A stretch of DNA of 64,000 bases, from assembly GCF_001879205.1 (NCBI RefSeq), contig NZ_MLFK01000007.1:496001-560000 (forward strand), written 5' to 3'. Positions 53,158 through 61,613 of the stretch are shown in pieces (the first letter of the stretch is position 1; each line of letters starts with the position of its first letter). The position numbers were made by a program, and so were the translations under genes. Source of the stretch: Flavobacterium johnsoniae. Its GTDB lineage: Bacteria > Bacteroidota > Bacteroidia > Flavobacteriales > Flavobacteriaceae. The notes below the pieces were generated by a model that searched no databases, was not told the DNA's origin, and saw only the letters and a program-made list of their open reading frames with translations.

Positions 53158-53811
53158 TTAAGCTTTTGTAGCAATAATAGTTTTTCCTCCAATTGCTTTT
53201 TGATTTAAAGCAACATTAATTGGTGTACCTAAAGGTAAAAATAAATCTACTCTCGATCCAAATTTAATAAAACCTGCATCTGTACCTTGGATAACCTGCA
53301 TTCCTTCCTGAGCATAATTTACAATTCTGCGTGCCAGAGCACCTGCAATTTGTCTGTAAAGTACTGCGCCAAAAGTATCGTTTTCGATTACAACTGTTGT
53401 TCTTTCGTTTTCTTCACTTGCTTTTGGGTGCCATGCTACTAGAAATTTTCCAGGGTGGTATTTACTGAATTTAATAATTCCGTCCATTGCATAACGAGTA
53501 ACGTGCACGTTGATAGGAGACATAAAGATAGAAACTTGTAAACGTTTGTCTTTAAAATATTCACCTTCGTAAACTTCTTCAATTACTACTACTTTCCCAT
53601 CAACCGGAGCAAGAATATGATCGCTGTTTCTAACGGCAATTCTTTTTGGATTTCTAAAAAATTGTAAAATAATAATCAGAACCAATAGCGCTGCTATCTG
53701 AACAAGCATTCTCAGCCAATTGATATCAATAAATCTATCAGCAATTACAAGTACGGCAACAGTAAAAACTGTTCCTAATAAAATAGATGGGGCTCCTTCT
53801 TTATGAAACAT
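53158..53811 (-). CDS. psd: Phosphatidylserine decarboxylase family protein
   Basis: 217 residues, the short (archaeal/PSD-B-like) type. Two N-terminal spans, then ILAPVDGKVVVIEEVYEG, IFMSPINVHVTRYAMDG and the self-cleavage region GFIKFGSRVDLFLPLGTPINV (Gly-Ser processing giving the pyruvoyl group). Produces phosphatidylethanolamine from phosphatidylserine in the inner membrane. Its 5' end overlaps cdsA by 11 bases, in keeping with consecutive steps of phospholipid synthesis. Confidence 0.95.
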   Translation of the reverse strand: MFHKEGAPSILLGTVFTVAVLVIADRFIDINWLRMLVQIAALLVLIIILQFFRNPKRIAVRNSDHILAPVDGKVVVIEEVYEGEYFKDKRLQVSIFMSPINVHVTRYAMDGIIKFSKYHPGKFLVAWHPKASEENERTTVVIENDTFGAVLYRQIAGALARRIVNYAQEGMQVIQGTDAGFIKFGSRVDLFLPLGTPINVALNQKAIGGKTIIATKA

Positions 53812-54691
53812 AATATAAAATTTGATAAAATAAAAATATAATTGGTGCTACAAATATAACACTATCTAATCGATCTAGTATACCTCCGTGTCCCGGCATA
53901 ATCGAGCCGCTGTCTTTTACTCCGGCAATTCTTTTAAATTTAGATTCGATTAAATCTCCAATCGTTCCAAAAACACTTACGATTAAGGCAATAATAGTCC
54001 AAATTAAGATAGATTTACTGCTAAAAGCCGGATTAGGCTGTATGTATAGTTTTGAAATTAAAAAACCTGCAAATGCGGCGAAAACCATACCTCCCAGAAA
54101 ACCTTCTATTGTTTTTTTAGGAGAAACACGTTCGAATAATTTATGTTTTCCAATAGATTTTCCAACCAGATAAGCAAATGTATCATTTGTCCAGATTAGT
54201 ACAAATAAACCAATAATGATCTTTGGGTTGTAATCATTTGTTCCAAAGGAAATTTTGACAATAAATAGGAAAGGAAGTGTAATATATCCCAGTAGATATA
54301 AGTATTTCGATGAAATGCTTACTTTTTGAACTGAATCGTAAAATAAGAACAATATGCATTTAATAGATACCACAATAGTTATGGCAAGAAGGACAAGATC
54401 TAATTGCTGGATATTGGTTTCTAAATCAAGATTGGTATTAAAAGTATTGTTTAAATATGCGGTTGTTTCTTTATTGTAATGGCTTACCAATACAACTGAA
54501 GAGTAGAGTAAAGTGCCAAAAAGAATCGAAAAGATTTTATTTAGGCTTACTAAATTCGAAAATTCGTAGATTGTGATGATTAGAAAAATACCAAAAAGAA
54601 TGATAAAGCTTTCGGTAGAAAACAGGATTGAACTTAATAACAGAGCAATATAAACAGCACCAGAAATGGTTCTCTTAAGCGTTTCATTCAT
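53801..54691 (-). CDS. cdsA: Phosphatidate cytidylyltransferase
   Basis: 296 residues with about seven spans. The CdsA signature is near the C-terminus: SVFGTIGDLIESKFKRIAGVKDSGSIMPGHGGILDRLDS, read as S-x(8)-K-R-x(4)-K-D-x(5)-G-H-G-G-x(2)-D-R-x-D. Makes CDP-diacylglycerol in the inner membrane. One base after the LUD gene and overlapping psd. Confidence 0.96.
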   Translation of the reverse strand: MNETLKRTISGAVYIALLLSSILFSTESFIILFGIFLIITIYEFSNLVSLNKIFSILFGTLLYSSVVLVSHYNKETTAYLNNTFNTNLDLETNIQQLDLVLLAITIVVSIKCILFLFYDSVQKVSISSKYLYLLGYITLPFLFIVKISFGTNDYNPKIIIGLFVLIWTNDTFAYLVGKSIGKHKLFERVSPKKTIEGFLGGMVFAAFAGFLISKLYIQPNPAFSSKSILIWTIIALIVSVFGTIGDLIESKFKRIAGVKDSGSIMPGHGGILDRLDSVIFVAPIIFLFYQILYYVS

Positions 54692-54692
54692 C

Positions 54693-55298
54693 TTAAAGAT
54701 CTTCTAAGAGCAGTAAATAAAGGTTTTTGGCAACACTTCCGTATTGGGTAAAATCTTCTTCTTTTGCTTTTTCGAAATATTTTATTGTAGTGATATTAGT
54801 TGGTATATCTCTTTCGTATTTGCGTTTTATGGCACTTAGACCATCACTTTTCATTGGGAGTATTTGACTTGTCGTGGCAATTATAACAATATTTGCCGGT
54901 AAATCATTTGGTTTGTTTTGCCTGATTTGTTTTGATGAAAACAAAATAGAACCTTCATCTGCAATTAGATTTTCGCAGCTTGCTAATAAAAATTTAGGTT
55001 TAGAAGGGGCGATGTAAAATAATTTGTTTTCTTCTAACAAACTAAAAAGAGCCGGTTCGTAACATAAAACTTCATTTTCGAACCAATCGTTTTCTTCTAA
55101 AATATTTTCGAATTGTTCTGCAACTTCCTGGCTGTTTTCACAGTACAAAAATTTACCGCCATTTTTTTTGAAATTAAAGATGAATTGTTCATCTAATGAC
55201 AAATGACTGTTTGGAGCAGGAGTTCCTGCGTATTCACTTTCGTGTTCTTCGTCAGAAGCAGATTCGCTGGAACCAAATATTTTTTTGAAAAAATTCAT
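54693..55298 (-). CDS. LUD (lactate utilisation, LutC/YkgG-like) domain protein
   Basis: 201 residues. Start MNFFKKIFGSSESASDEEHES, acidic linker, then a LUD-like Rossmann-related fold (ENSQEVAEQFENILEENDWFENEVLCYEPALFSLL, CENLIADEGSILFSSKQIRQ, LPANIVIIATTSQIL). LutA/LutB are absent, so a lactate role is unlikely to be direct. It is the first gene of the phospholipid run. Confidence 0.8.
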   Translation of the reverse strand: MNFFKKIFGSSESASDEEHESEYAGTPAPNSHLSLDEQFIFNFKKNGGKFLYCENSQEVAEQFENILEENDWFENEVLCYEPALFSLLEENKLFYIAPSKPKFLLASCENLIADEGSILFSSKQIRQNKPNDLPANIVIIATTSQILPMKSDGLSAIKRKYERDIPTNITTIKYFEKAKEEDFTQYGSVAKNLYLLLLEDL

Positions 55299-55347
55299 TT
55301 TTTATATGAAATACTTTACATGTTAATTGAAAACGTTCAAAGATAAA

Positions 55348-55386
55348 AAAATCTTAATTCAAAAGGGTATTTTGAATTAAGATTTT
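55348..55386 (-). terminator. Terminator of the rsfS-ftsH unit
   Basis: 17-base perfect stem AAAATCTTAATTCAAAA and its complement, loop GGGTA, followed on the minus strand by seven T. Confidence 0.93.
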
Positions 55387-55414
55387 AAAAAATATTACAT
55401 ATTTACTGATAGAT

Positions 55415-57340
55415 TTACGAAACCACCTCTTCTAAATTTTTGTCAAAAGTACGTTTTCCGAAAATTGTTTCTAAGTCATCTTTAAAAATAACTTCTTTTT
55501 CAATCAATATATCAGCAAGTTGATTTAGTTTGTCTTTATTTTCTTCAAGAATCTGAATAGCTCTTTGGTATTGACCTTCAATTAATTCTGAAATTTCTTT
55601 GTCAATAATTTTTGCAGTTTCATCCGAATATGGTTTTGAGAAATTGTATTCGCTTTGTCCTGTTGAATCGTAATACGTAACATTTCCAATTTTTTCATTC
55701 AAACCGTAAATAGTTACCATAGCACGAGCCTGACGCGTTACTTTTTCTAAATCGCTTAATGCACCAGTCGAAATTCTGTCAAAAGTTACCTTTTCAGCAG
55801 CTCTACCACCCATAGTAGCACACATTTCGTCTAACATTTGATCTGTTCTTACGATTTGTCTCTCTTCTGGTAAATACCATGCAGCACCTAAACTTTGTCC
55901 ACGAGGTACGATAGTTACTTTAATAAGCGGCGCAGCGTGCTCTAACATCCAGCTTACAGTAGCATGACCAGCTTCGTGAATTGCAATTGCCCTTTTCTCG
56001 TCTGGAGTAATGATTTTATTTTTCTTTTCAAGACCACCAATAATTCTGTCAACGGCATCAAGGAAATCTTGTCTGTCCACTGCAGGTTTGTTATTACGGG
56101 CAGCAATTAAAGCGGCTTCGTTACAAACGTTGGCAATATCAGCACCAGAGAAACCTGGGGTTTGTTTTGCTAAGAAATCCAAATCAAGACCTTCAACTTT
56201 TTTAATTGGTTTTAAGTGTACTTGGAAGATTTCTGCTCTCTCGCGAATATCCGGTAAGTCAACAAAGATTTGTCTGTCAAAACGTCCGGCACGCATTAAA
56301 GCTTTATCTAAAACATCAGCTCTATTTGTTGCTGCTAAAACAATTACATTTGAGTTTGTACCAAAACCATCCATTTCTGTCAGTAATTGATTCAAAGTGT
56401 TTTCTCTTTCGTCGTTTCCGCCAGACATATTGCTTTTTCCACGTGCTCTACCAACAGCGTCAATTTCATCAATAAAGATAATTGCCGGCGATTTTTCTTT
56501 AGCCTGTTTAAACAAGTCACGCACACGAGATGCACCAACTCCCACAAACATTTCTACGAAATCAGAACCTGATAAAGAGAAAAACGGAACCTGAGCTTCG
56601 CCTGCAACAGCTTTTGCTAATAATGTTTTACCAGTTCCCGGAGGTCCAACAAGTAAAGCTCCTTTTGGAATTTTACCTCCAAGATTAGTATATTTTTCAG
56701 GATTTTTAAGGAATTCAACAATTTCCTGAATTTCTTCTTTTGCGCCTTCTAAACCAGCTACATCTTTAAAAGTAGTTTTGATATCTGTTTTTTCATCAAA
56801 AAGTTTAGCTTTAGATTTTCCAATGTTGAAAATTTGTCCGCCTCCGCCAGCGCCTCCGCCAGACATTTTACGCATAATGAAAATCCATACACCAATAATA
56901 ATGATGATAGGAAGTAAGCTGATTAAAATATCGCTCCAATTGTTTTTTTGAAGAAAGTTGAAGTCTTTCAGTTTGCCTTCACCAACTGCTTTTTCCAGTT
57001 TAGTTTGAAAGATCTGGTCGTTACCGATTTCTAAAGTATAGTGCGGTCCTTTATTTGGTCTTTCAAAAATATCTTTAGCAACTTTTTTGTTTGCTGCATC
57101 TTTAAGCGCCGCCTGAGTTAAGTAAACCTCAGCTTCAGCTTTATTGTAAACGATTACTTTTTCAATTTGTCCTTTTTCTAATAATACATTGAATTTAGAA
57201 GAGGTCAATTGAGCAGGTTCGCTTAAGTTAGATCCACCGGTTGCAAAACTTATAAATAAAAAAACTAAAAGTATTGCGGTATATATTAACCAGGGACTTA
57301 TTTTAAATTTACTCGGATTTGGATTATTATCTTTAGCCAT
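55415..57340 (-). CDS. ftsH: ATP-dependent zinc metalloprotease FtsH
   Basis: 641 residues. First span ~17-35 ([17 protein letters not shown]), periplasmic part, second span ~130-155 ([19 protein letters not shown]). AAA+ domain with Walker [15 protein letters not shown], Walker [36 protein letters not shown]41 peptidase with the zinc site [10 protein letters not shown]. Membrane-anchored protease for quality control. 17 bases after rsfS, so one operon. Confidence 0.97.
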   Translation of the reverse strand: MAKDNNPNPSKFKISPWLIYTAILLVFLFISFATGGSNLSEPAQLTSSKFNVLLEKGQIEKVIVYNKAEAEVYLTQAALKDAANKKVAKDIFERPNKGPHYTLEIGNDQIFQTKLEKAVGEGKLKDFNFLQKNNWSDILISLLPIIIIIGVWIFIMRKMSGGGAGGGGQIFNIGKSKAKLFDEKTDIKTTFKDVAGLEGAKEEIQEIVEFLKNPEKYTNLGGKIPKGALLVGPPGTGKTLLAKAVAGEAQVPFFSLSGSDFVEMFVGVGASRVRDLFKQAKEKSPAIIFIDEIDAVGRARGKSNMSGGNDERENTLNQLLTEMDGFGTNSNVIVLAATNRADVLDKALMRAGRFDRQIFVDLPDIRERAEIFQVHLKPIKKVEGLDLDFLAKQTPGFSGADIANVCNEAALIAARNNKPAVDRQDFLDAVDRIIGGLEKKNKIITPDEKRAIAIHEAGHATVSWMLEHAAPLIKVTIVPRGQSLGAAWYLPEERQIVRTDQMLDEMCATMGGRAAEKVTFDRISTGALSDLEKVTRQARAMVTIYGLNEKIGNVTYYDSTGQSEYNFSKPYSDETAKIIDKEISELIEGQYQRAIQILEENKDKLNQLADILIEKEVIFKDDLETIFGKRTFDKNLEEVVS

Positions 57341-57357
57341 TTAGAAAAATTTTTCTT

Positions 57358-57729
57358 TTAGTATTTGTTTTCGATTGTAGTTATTTTGGCGTCACCCCAA
57401 AGGCTTTCGATATTATAGTATTCGCGAATGTGTTTCTGGAAAACGTGTACCACGATATGCACATAATCCATAAGAACCCATTCTGCGTTATCGGTTCCTT
57501 CTACGTGCCATGGTTTGTCTTTTAAATCTTTAGAAACTGTTTTTTGAATTGAGTTTACAATGGCGTTAACTTGGGTATTTGAGCTACCGTTGCAAATGAC
57601 AAAATAGTCACAAACTGCTGTGTCTATATCTCTTAAGTCAAGAATGTCAATATCATTTCCTTTTACTTCCTCAATCCCTTTGATTATGTTCGCCAATAGA
57701 ACATCATTATTAATAGTCTTTTTCGCCAT
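57358..57729 (-). CDS. rsfS: Ribosome silencing factor RsfS
   Basis: 123 residues. RsfS/Iojap family: DIDILDLRDIDTAVCDYFVICNGSSNTQV and WHVEGTDNAEWVLMDYVHIVVHVFQKHIREYYNIESLWGDA. Binds ribosomal protein L14 and blocks subunit joining under starvation. First gene of rsfS-ftsH. Confidence 0.97.
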   Translation of the reverse strand: MAKKTINNDVLLANIIKGIEEVKGNDIDILDLRDIDTAVCDYFVICNGSSNTQVNAIVNSIQKTVSKDLKDKPWHVEGTDNAEWVLMDYVHIVVHVFQKHIREYYNIESLWGDAKITTIENKY

Positions 57730-57772
57730 GAATTATTTTATATGAATTTGTAAAGTTACCAAATTTTGTGAT

Positions 57773-57780
57773 TATTTTTG
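57773..57780 (+). promoter_or_regulatory. Probable -7 box of birA (TATTTTTG)
   Basis: TAnnTTTG match 41 bases before the birA ATG, with a TTG at 57748-57750 that could be the -33 element (22-base spacing). Confidence 0.45.
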
Positions 57781-57821
57781 AACCTTAACAAAATATTAAA
57801 TTAAGTTATTTCAATTATTTA

Positions 57822-58550
57822 ATGAAACTAATCAAACTCGATGCCATAGATTCTACAAATGATTTCCTAAAATCATTGTCAAGCCAGGATGAACTAGAGA
57901 ATTTTACGGTGGTAACGGCTGAAAATCAGACAAAAGGCAAAGGACAAATGGGGGCGAAGTGGAAGTCTGAGACAGGTAAAAACTTAATTATGAGTGTTTT
58001 GGTGAAAGATTTTCTGTTTGATAACGAACAGGTTTTTAACCTCAGTATTGTAGTTTCTTTATCGGTTCTGGACGTTTTAAAATCGTTAAATATTCCTGAT
58101 TTATGTATAAAATGGCCAAACGACATAATGTCATACAATAAGAAAATTGGTGGCATACTTATAGAAAATACTCTCAAAAGTGATGGCAGAATCGTGTCAG
58201 TTGTCGGGATTGGACTAAATGTCAATCAAACTAATTTTGAAGAACTGCCCAGAGGTTCCTCTTTGGCCGTTATTTGTGGAAGAACTTTTGATAAAAATGA
58301 ACTGACAATTTTAATAGCTGAAAAAATAAAGGAGAAAACGGAATTATGGCAAAATGAAGTCTCTGTTTTTTGGGAAGATTATTTTAATTCTCTATTTAGG
58401 AAAGGTATTCCCATGCCTTTTAAAAACCTGGAAGGCAATAATTTTATGGGAATCATTCAAGGTGTTTCTCCTGTTGGAAAATTACAGGTTTTACTGGAAG
58501 ATGATTCGGTTTCAGAATTTGAGATTAAAGAGATACAGATGCTTTATTAG
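57822..58550 (+). CDS. birA: Biotin-[acetyl-CoA-carboxylase] ligase
   Basis: 242 residues, catalytic domain only. Lacks the N-terminal helix-turn-helix, so no repressor function. The active-site loop is KGKGQMGAKWKSE (equivalent to GRGRxGxxW), then KWPNDIMSYNKKIGGILIEN. Attaches biotin to the carboxyl carrier protein. Divergent from rsfS and convergent with the SRPBCC gene. Confidence 0.95.
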   Translation: MKLIKLDAIDSTNDFLKSLSSQDELENFTVVTAENQTKGKGQMGAKWKSETGKNLIMSVLVKDFLFDNEQVFNLSIVVSLSVLDVLKSLNIPDLCIKWPNDIMSYNKKIGGILIENTLKSDGRIVSVVGIGLNVNQTNFEELPRGSSLAVICGRTFDKNELTILIAEKIKEKTELWQNEVSVFWEDYFNSLFRKGIPMPFKNLEGNNFMGIIQGVSPVGKLQVLLEDDSVSEFEIKEIQMLY

Positions 58551-58610
58551 AAAGATGCTACGGTTCTGAGGAGCTGAGATGCTAAGTTTTTTTGCAGAAT
58601 GAAAGAACAA

Positions 58611-58640
58611 AAAAAGTCCAATCGTTAGATTGGACTTTTT
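58611..58640. terminator. Bidirectional terminator between birA and SRPBCC gene
   Basis: 13-base stem AAAAAGTCCAATC / GATTGGACTTTTT with a four-base loop; convergent genes on both sides. Confidence 0.93.
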
Positions 58641-58672
58641 ATTTATCATTTACAATTAATAATTTATCATTA

Positions 58673-59065
58673 TTAAAGTTTATTCATATTGTTTGCTAAA
58701 GTTTCAATGAACTTACTGATAGGACCTTTAACCATCATGGCCATCATCGCGTTGAATTCGCCTTCAAAGAATAATTGAACAGCGCTTTCTGAATCAGATA
58801 TGCTGTCAATATTTGAAACTAAAGTAAACGGAAGTTTATCGCTTGCAGCACCCAAAACAATTTTATTTGGAGCCGTTTTATCTTTCATCTTTAGTTTGAT
58901 TTCCGGCATGCCTTTTAATCCAAAAATAAAAGAGTCTTCTCCGGTTACTTCAAATTTAGCAATGTTATCCGGCATTAATTTTTCAAAATTCTTAACATCA
59001 GTCAATTGATCAAATAAATCTTGAGCTGATTTCTGAACAGTAACTTTTGGACTTTCTAAGTTCAT
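58673..59065 (-). CDS. SRPBCC (START-like) family protein
   Basis: 130 residues: VTVQKSAQDLFDQLTDVKNFEKLMPDNIAKFEVTGEDSF, then GMPEIKLKMKDKTAPNKIVLGA and the C-terminal helix GPISKFIETLANNMNKL, the layout of a START-related helix-grip fold. Probably a lipid or hydrophobic ligand carrier. Function unknown. On the same strand as pyrE, 170 bases downstream across a repeat-bearing gap. Confidence 0.75.
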   Translation of the reverse strand: MNLESPKVTVQKSAQDLFDQLTDVKNFEKLMPDNIAKFEVTGEDSFIFGLKGMPEIKLKMKDKTAPNKIVLGAASDKLPFTLVSNIDSISDSESAVQLFFEGEFNAMMAMMVKGPISKFIETLANNMNKL

Positions 59066-59089
59066 ATGTTTTTTATTTTTTTGTTTTTA

Positions 59090-59230
59090 CCGCAAATTGC
59101 GCTAAGTTTTTTTATATACAAGGTTTTACAAAACGCTAAGTTCACAATGCCAGATCAAATTAGCCTCCAATACTGAAGTCTCGGGATAAATTTCAAAATC
59201 CAAAAAAGAGCACAGCGATCTTTTAAAATC
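59090..59230. other. Repeat remnants between SRPBCC gene and pyrE
   Basis: Short spacer carrying degraded CGCAAA-family words (CCGCAAATTGCGCTAAG and AAAACGCTAAG) and an isolated AAAATCT word. No gene. Confidence 0.5.
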
Positions 59231-59235
59231 TAAAA

Positions 59236-59880
59236 TTATTCCTGCCCCCAAGTCGACGGACTTTCGTTCCATTCAAGCAAAGTCGACTGCTGATCTTCGG
59301 TAATGTATTGTTTCTGAACCGCTAAATCCAATAAATTCTCATAATTGCTTAAGGTAAACAAATCGATATTAGCCTCTTTGAAGTTTTCCTCGGCAACACC
59401 AAAACCATAAGTAAAAATGGCGGCCATACCTTTAATATTTGCACCTTCGCTTCTTAAAGCTTCTACAGCCATCAAACTGCTTTTTCCAGTGCTGATTAAA
59501 TCTTCAACAACCACAACATTCTGGCCTTTTTGTAAAAAACCTTCAACTTGATTTTGTCTTCCGTGTTTTTTTGGTTCAGGTCGCACATATACAAATGGAA
59601 GTCCAAGGCTTTCGGCAACCAAAATTCCTACTCCAATGGCTCCAGTAGCAACACCGGCAATGACATCAGGTTTTCCAAATTGTTTTTCAATATTTTTCGC
59701 AAACTCATCACGAACGTAGTTTCGGATGCTCGGAAATGAAAGAATTAACCTATTATCGCAATAAATAGGAGATTTCCAACCAGAAGCCCATGTAAAAGGA
59801 TTTTCGGGATTCAATTTAATTGCATTTATTTGCAAAAGCAATTCGGCTGTTTTTTCGGCAGTATCTTTATTAAAAATCAT
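59236..59880 (-). CDS. pyrE: Orotate phosphoribosyltransferase
   Basis: About 214 residues from the ATG at 59880 (an earlier in-frame start adds 11 residues lacking family similarity). The PRPP-binding motif is NVVVVEDLISTGKSS; other blocks are FTWASGWKSPIYCDNRLILSFP and VYVRPEPKKHGRQNQVEG. Transfers phosphoribosyl to orotate in pyrimidine synthesis. Only seven bases separate its ATG from the ATG of the divergent NUDIX gene, so each promoter must lie within the other gene. Confidence 0.97.
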   Translation of the reverse strand: MIFNKDTAEKTAELLLQINAIKLNPENPFTWASGWKSPIYCDNRLILSFPSIRNYVRDEFAKNIEKQFGKPDVIAGVATGAIGVGILVAESLGLPFVYVRPEPKKHGRQNQVEGFLQKGQNVVVVEDLISTGKSSLMAVEALRSEGANIKGMAAIFTYGFGVAEENFKEANIDLFTLSNYENLLDLAVQKQYITEDQQSTLLEWNESPSTWGQE

Positions 59881-59887
59881 AGTACAA

Positions 59888-60540
59888 ATGTATAAAGTTT
59901 TTGTGAACGACAAACCACTTTTTTGACAAATGAAATCTCAAAGGAAACAGATTTTCAATTGTTCTTGTTGGAGAGTATTGATATCGAACAGCTTATAGTG
60001 AAAATTTTTCAAAATAAAATTCAAAAAGCTATTTTATATCATCCCGACGAAAGTGAAATAATGAAAACCCTCAAGGCCAAAATTCCGGTAAATAAAGCCG
60101 GCGGAGGTTTCGTGTACAATAAAAAAGGAGAGGTTTTATTTATCTTCAGAAACGGAAAATGGGATTTGCCTAAGGGCGGAATCGAGAAAGGTGAGGACAT
60201 TGAAGCGACTGCAATGCGCGAAGTAGAGGAAGAAACAGGCGTAAACCAACTCCGAATCACAAACAAGCTTCAAAAAACGTATCATATTTTCAAACGCAAC
60301 GGAAAATACAAACTCAAAATCACGCATTGGTTCGAAATGCATTCTGATTTTGAAGGAACACCAAAAGGACAAATTGAAGAAGGAATAGAAAAAGTAGCCT
60401 GGTTAAACCCGGAACAAATTAAAGAAGCCCTTAAAAACTCCTACGAAAACATCAAATTATTATTTGAAGAGGAAGAAATTCCGACAGAAAAGACGGCACC
60501 GCCTGTTCCGTATCGATCAGGGCCCAATTCCGATAATTAA
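59888..60540 (+). CDS. NUDIX hydrolase, frameshifted near its 5' end
   Basis: The body (from 59923) is a 205-residue frame with a perfect NUDIX box GGIEKGEDIEATAMREVEEETGV and flanking KWDLPKGG. In front of it, in another frame, the ATG at 59888 gives MYKVFVNDKPLF and then TGA. One extra T in the T6 run at 59919-59924 would join the two as ..PLFLTNEISKETDFQ... I recall flavobacterial homologues starting this way, and the downstream frame otherwise has only a TTG start at 59923. So a one-base loss, a homopolymer sequencing error, or slippage. Likely hydrolyses a nucleoside diphosphate derivative. Confidence 0.85.
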
Positions 60541-60565
60541 TATTAGGGCGTGCCACCAATAAAAA

Positions 60566-60604
60566 AAAGACCCAATCAACTTTGCGTTCATTGGGTCTTT
60601 TTTT
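60566..60604 (+). terminator. Terminator of the NUDIX gene
   Basis: Stem AAAGACCCAAT / ATTGGGTCTTT with a 13-base loop and a long T run (seven T). Confidence 0.93.
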
Positions 60605-60608
60605 ATTG

Positions 60609-60675
60609 CTGTCGGGCTATCCGCGCTGCTTCGGCAGCTTGCTTCTATCCCTCACGCGAAGCCGTACTTTGTAGA
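60609..60675. repeat. GC-rich palindrome-like remnant
   Basis: GGGCTATCCGCGCTGCTTCGGCAGC and following TATCCCTCACGCGAAGC are much richer in G+C than flanking genes, with short dyads (GCTGCTTCGGCAGC). Resembles the element near 9.45 kb in wording (CTATCCGC / GATCCGCTA). No gene. Confidence 0.5.
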
Positions 60676-60701
60676 TTCGTTTGGCAAATTTTATTTTTAA
60701 T

Positions 60702-61151
60702 TTACAAGTCTATCTGATAAATTCGGGATTCTTCTTCCCAAGGGTGATAACCTTGCCCAATGTAGTTAAAACCAAATTTTTCGTAAAGCCCAATATGATC
60801 AGTACACAGATATAAGTTTTTAAATCCAGCATTTTTAGAATCTTCTTTGGCTTTTTCAATTAATATTTGGCTATAACTGTTTCCCCTGTGTTTCTCCTCT
60901 ATAAAAATAGCGCAAATCCAAGGATATAAGTCCATTCTGCTAATAAAGTCATTTGTAATAAGTCCCGCACAGCCAATAATCTCACCGTTATTTTCTAATA
61001 AATACCATTGCGGCAAAGAGTCTTTCGCATTTATGCTGTGTTTAATACAGTCTTCATAAATAATTGGTAATATTTCAGACCAGCTATTTTGTAAATATTC
61101 AATCGTTTTATCTTTATATTCAGGGTTTTCCCTTACTGAAATTATTCTCAT
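60702..61151 (-). CDS. GNAT family N-acetyltransferase
   Basis: 149 residues. Motif A ICAIFIEEKHRGNSYSQILIEKAKEDSKNAG has the R-G-x-x-x-x core, followed by FKNLYLCTDHIGLYEKFGFNYIGQGYHP. Substrate unknown. Stands apart from the 14.8 kb GNAT gene in sequence. Confidence 0.85.
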   Translation of the reverse strand: MRIISVRENPEYKDKTIEYLQNSWSEILPIIYEDCIKHSINAKDSLPQWYLLENNGEIIGCAGLITNDFISRMDLYPWICAIFIEEKHRGNSYSQILIEKAKEDSKNAGFKNLYLCTDHIGLYEKFGFNYIGQGYHPWEEESRIYQIDL

Positions 61152-61196
61152 TTCGGTTTTAAATTTTAGAGTGCAAAACTTAATTGTTTACACTCT

Positions 61197-61427
61197 TTAT
61201 TCACTATCTTCATTTTTTATGCCTTTAAGTAATGCATAAATTGCCATTGAATGTCCTTGGCCTAAGTCAAAATCATTTTTAAGCCAGTTTACAATATCTC
61301 CGGCTTTTACTTCAGGCTTTAGCTTTCCTTCGGCGGTAAATCCTTTTTGTTCTGCCAGAGTTCTAAACTCAGCCGGACCATTTCCTGTTTTTTCTCTAAT
61401 TGTTTTTAAGTATCCCTGAAATGACAT
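61197..61427 (-). CDS. DUF4287 domain protein
   Basis: 76 residues forming a single small domain: MSFQGYLKTIREKTGNGPAEFRTLAEQKG, GKLKPEVKAGDIVNWLKNDFDLGQGHSMAIYALLKG. The GHSMAIYALLK end is the recognisable part of DUF4287. Cytosolic. Function unknown. Confidence 0.87.
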   Translation of the reverse strand: MSFQGYLKTIREKTGNGPAEFRTLAEQKGFTAEGKLKPEVKAGDIVNWLKNDFDLGQGHSMAIYALLKGIKNEDSE

Positions 61428-61613
61428 AAAATAATATTTTAATAGTTAAGTAAGTCTAAAATACAAATTTTAAATATAATAGGTTTTTAAGTCTTTAGGT
61501 TCTTTAGTTAACTTTCAAAATTTGACAAAGTTCTACTCGTGACCTTTTTGAAATTAGTGCTTTTAGAAAACACTATAAATCAAAAAAGTTCAGCTCATTT
61601 TGAATGTAAAAGA

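Noticed and set aside
56010..56390. 126-codon frame antisense to ftsH
   Set aside because: Lies opposite the conserved AAA+ domain; low-complexity Ser/Phe/Lys product without features.
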